Assembly: GCF_014698065.1 (NCBI RefSeq)
Contig: NZ_JACJSI010000029.1
Location: 1 to 64,000 of the forward strand
DNA: 64,000 nt
Reading direction: 5' to 3'
DNA from: Nostoc flagelliforme FACHB-838
Lineage (GTDB): Bacteria; Cyanobacteriota; Cyanobacteriia; Cyanobacteriales; Nostocaceae
Position 1 is the first letter of the stretch; every line of letters begins with the position of its first letter. The position numbers and the translations under genes were made by a program. Below are positions 63,382 through 64,000 of this stretch, piece after piece. A model generated the notes under the pieces. That model was given only the letters and a program-made list of their open reading frames with translations, had not been told where the DNA came from and searched no databases.

Positions 63382-63908
63382 ACATAGAGCAACGGCAAGA
63401 TACTCGTGGCTTCTTTGCTCGGACTTTTTGCGCTCAGGAATTTTTGGCTCACGGTTTAAAGCCAACAATTGCCCAATGCAATATTGCTTTCAATCACAAA
63501 AAGGGTACTCTCCGGGATATGCATTATCAAGTTGCTCCGGCAACCGAAGTAAAATTGGTTCGCTGTACTCATGGCGCTATCTATGATGTGATCATCGACC
63601 TGCGCCCTGAATCTCCTACATATAAGTTACATATTGGTGTTGAGCTATCAGCAGAGAACTGTAGAGCTTTATACGTGCCTGAGATGTTTGCTCATGGTTA
63701 TCAGACACTAACTGATGCGGCTGAAATTGTGTATCAAATGAGTGAATTCTATGCGCCAGATTATCAGTGTGGTCTGCCCTATAACGATCCAGCTTTTGAG
63801 ATTGAATGGCCTTTACCTATAAGTGAAATTTCTGAGAAAGATACAAGCTGGCCTTTGTTTGAATCTGTTTTAGACTCTAGCCACGCTCAACCAGGTGTGA
63901 AAATGTAA
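63339..63908 (+). CDS. dTDP-4-dehydrorhamnose 3,5-epimerase-family protein
   Basis: A 189-residue cupin-fold epimerase (RmlC-like). Features: IEQRQDTRGFFARTFCAQEF near residue 16 (substrate arginine), HKKGTLRDMHYQVAPATEVK near 53 with the catalytic His and Lys, VRCTHGAIYDVIIDLRPESP, and YVPEMFAHGYQTLTDAAEIV near 120. The Tyr in NxxYxPxYxxG-like position is YAPDYQCGLPYND. It is probably the second step in making a deoxysugar, after the epimerase/dehydratase. The gene overlaps the previous one by 43 bases. Confidence 0.87.
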   Translation: MLFTETALKGAFVIDIEQRQDTRGFFARTFCAQEFLAHGLKPTIAQCNIAFNHKKGTLRDMHYQVAPATEVKLVRCTHGAIYDVIIDLRPESPTYKLHIGVELSAENCRALYVPEMFAHGYQTLTDAAEIVYQMSEFYAPDYQCGLPYNDPAFEIEWPLPISEISEKDTSWPLFESVLDSSHAQPGVKM

Positions 63909-63964
63909 GGGTTCTCATATACCACTATCAAATTGCATATAACAGTGTGGGAGCTAAAAAATAA

Positions 63965-64000
63965 ATGACTACGACAAGTTTGCAAACCTCTGTACAAAAT
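63965..64000 (+). CDS. Start of a gene cut by the window end
   Basis: ATG at 63965 opens MTTTSLQTSVQN and runs off the window. It lies 56 bases after the RmlC-like gene on the same strand. Its function cannot be told from 12 residues; in such clusters a sugar methyltransferase is a frequent neighbour. Confidence 0.5.
   Translation, partial: MTTTSLQTSVQN

Overview
ORGANISM. The window reads as chromosome of a filamentous, Nostoc-like cyanobacterium. Supporting signs are very frequent GCGATCGC (HIP1) octamers, a xisH/xisI pair, a ModB-ModC fusion, a RarA fusion protein of the cyanobacterial type, glycolate dehydrogenase subunits, and many families of very small dispersed repeats and fold-back elements, several of them inside reading frames. 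No rRNA, tRNA or CRISPR array was seen. LAYOUT. 1-2150 is an accessory strip: a broken transposase-like gene, an orphan C-terminal reading frame and xisHI, which is bracketed by ahcY and by what looks like a decayed second copy of the ahcY 3' end. 2293-6360 holds ahcY, an MscS-type channel and a small conserved protein. 6360-9245 carries a three-gene minus-strand set (P-loop ATPase with a frameshifting 16-bp duplication, a small protein, a ParB-like protein with a helix-hairpin-helix tail) surrounded by repeats. 9245-26373 is mostly housekeeping and metabolism: glcF/glcE, MgtC-like protein, msrB, a metallo-hydrolase-like protein, an aminotransferase pseudogene, a Cys/Met-rich copper-binding four-helix-bundle protein, modBC, a small RTX protein, a methyltransferase, a carotenoid-desaturase-like flavoprotein, a fatty-acid desaturase and fmt. 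27321-39180 holds a cyanobacterial exported protein, minCDE, a four-carbon acid sugar kinase, xylB with a remnant of a probable mannitol dehydrogenase gene, rarA and a DUF938 methyltransferase. EXPORT AND GLYCAN LOCUS. From 58342 down to 39574 almost every gene lies on the minus strand with short gaps or overlaps: a glycoside-hydrolase/glycosyltransferase fusion, a small membrane protein, two paralogous ABC half-exporters (probable heterodimer), two hexapeptide acyltransferases, three tandem GT-B-like paralogues, four GT2-type glycosyltransferases that share one C-terminal module of about 95 residues, then a membrane-fusion protein and a MacB/DevC-type permease without an adjacent ATPase. I infer an assembly line that builds, acylates and exports a surface glycan or glycolipid; the product is unknown. 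RIGHT END. 59342-61684 encodes a NACHT STAND NTPase with an N-terminal helix-turn-helix, the best defence candidate here. Beyond it, a plus-strand sugar-nucleotide set starts: an NAD-dependent epimerase, a dTDP-4-dehydrorhamnose 3,5-epimerase homologue and a gene cut by the window end. MOST UNUSUAL POINTS. These are the duplicated ahcY 3' end around xisHI, the shared C-terminal module of four glycosyltransferases, dispersed repeats translated as peptides in GlcE (twice) and Fmt, eight 9-residue repeats at the MinC N terminus, and the 16-bp duplication that breaks the ATPase gene.
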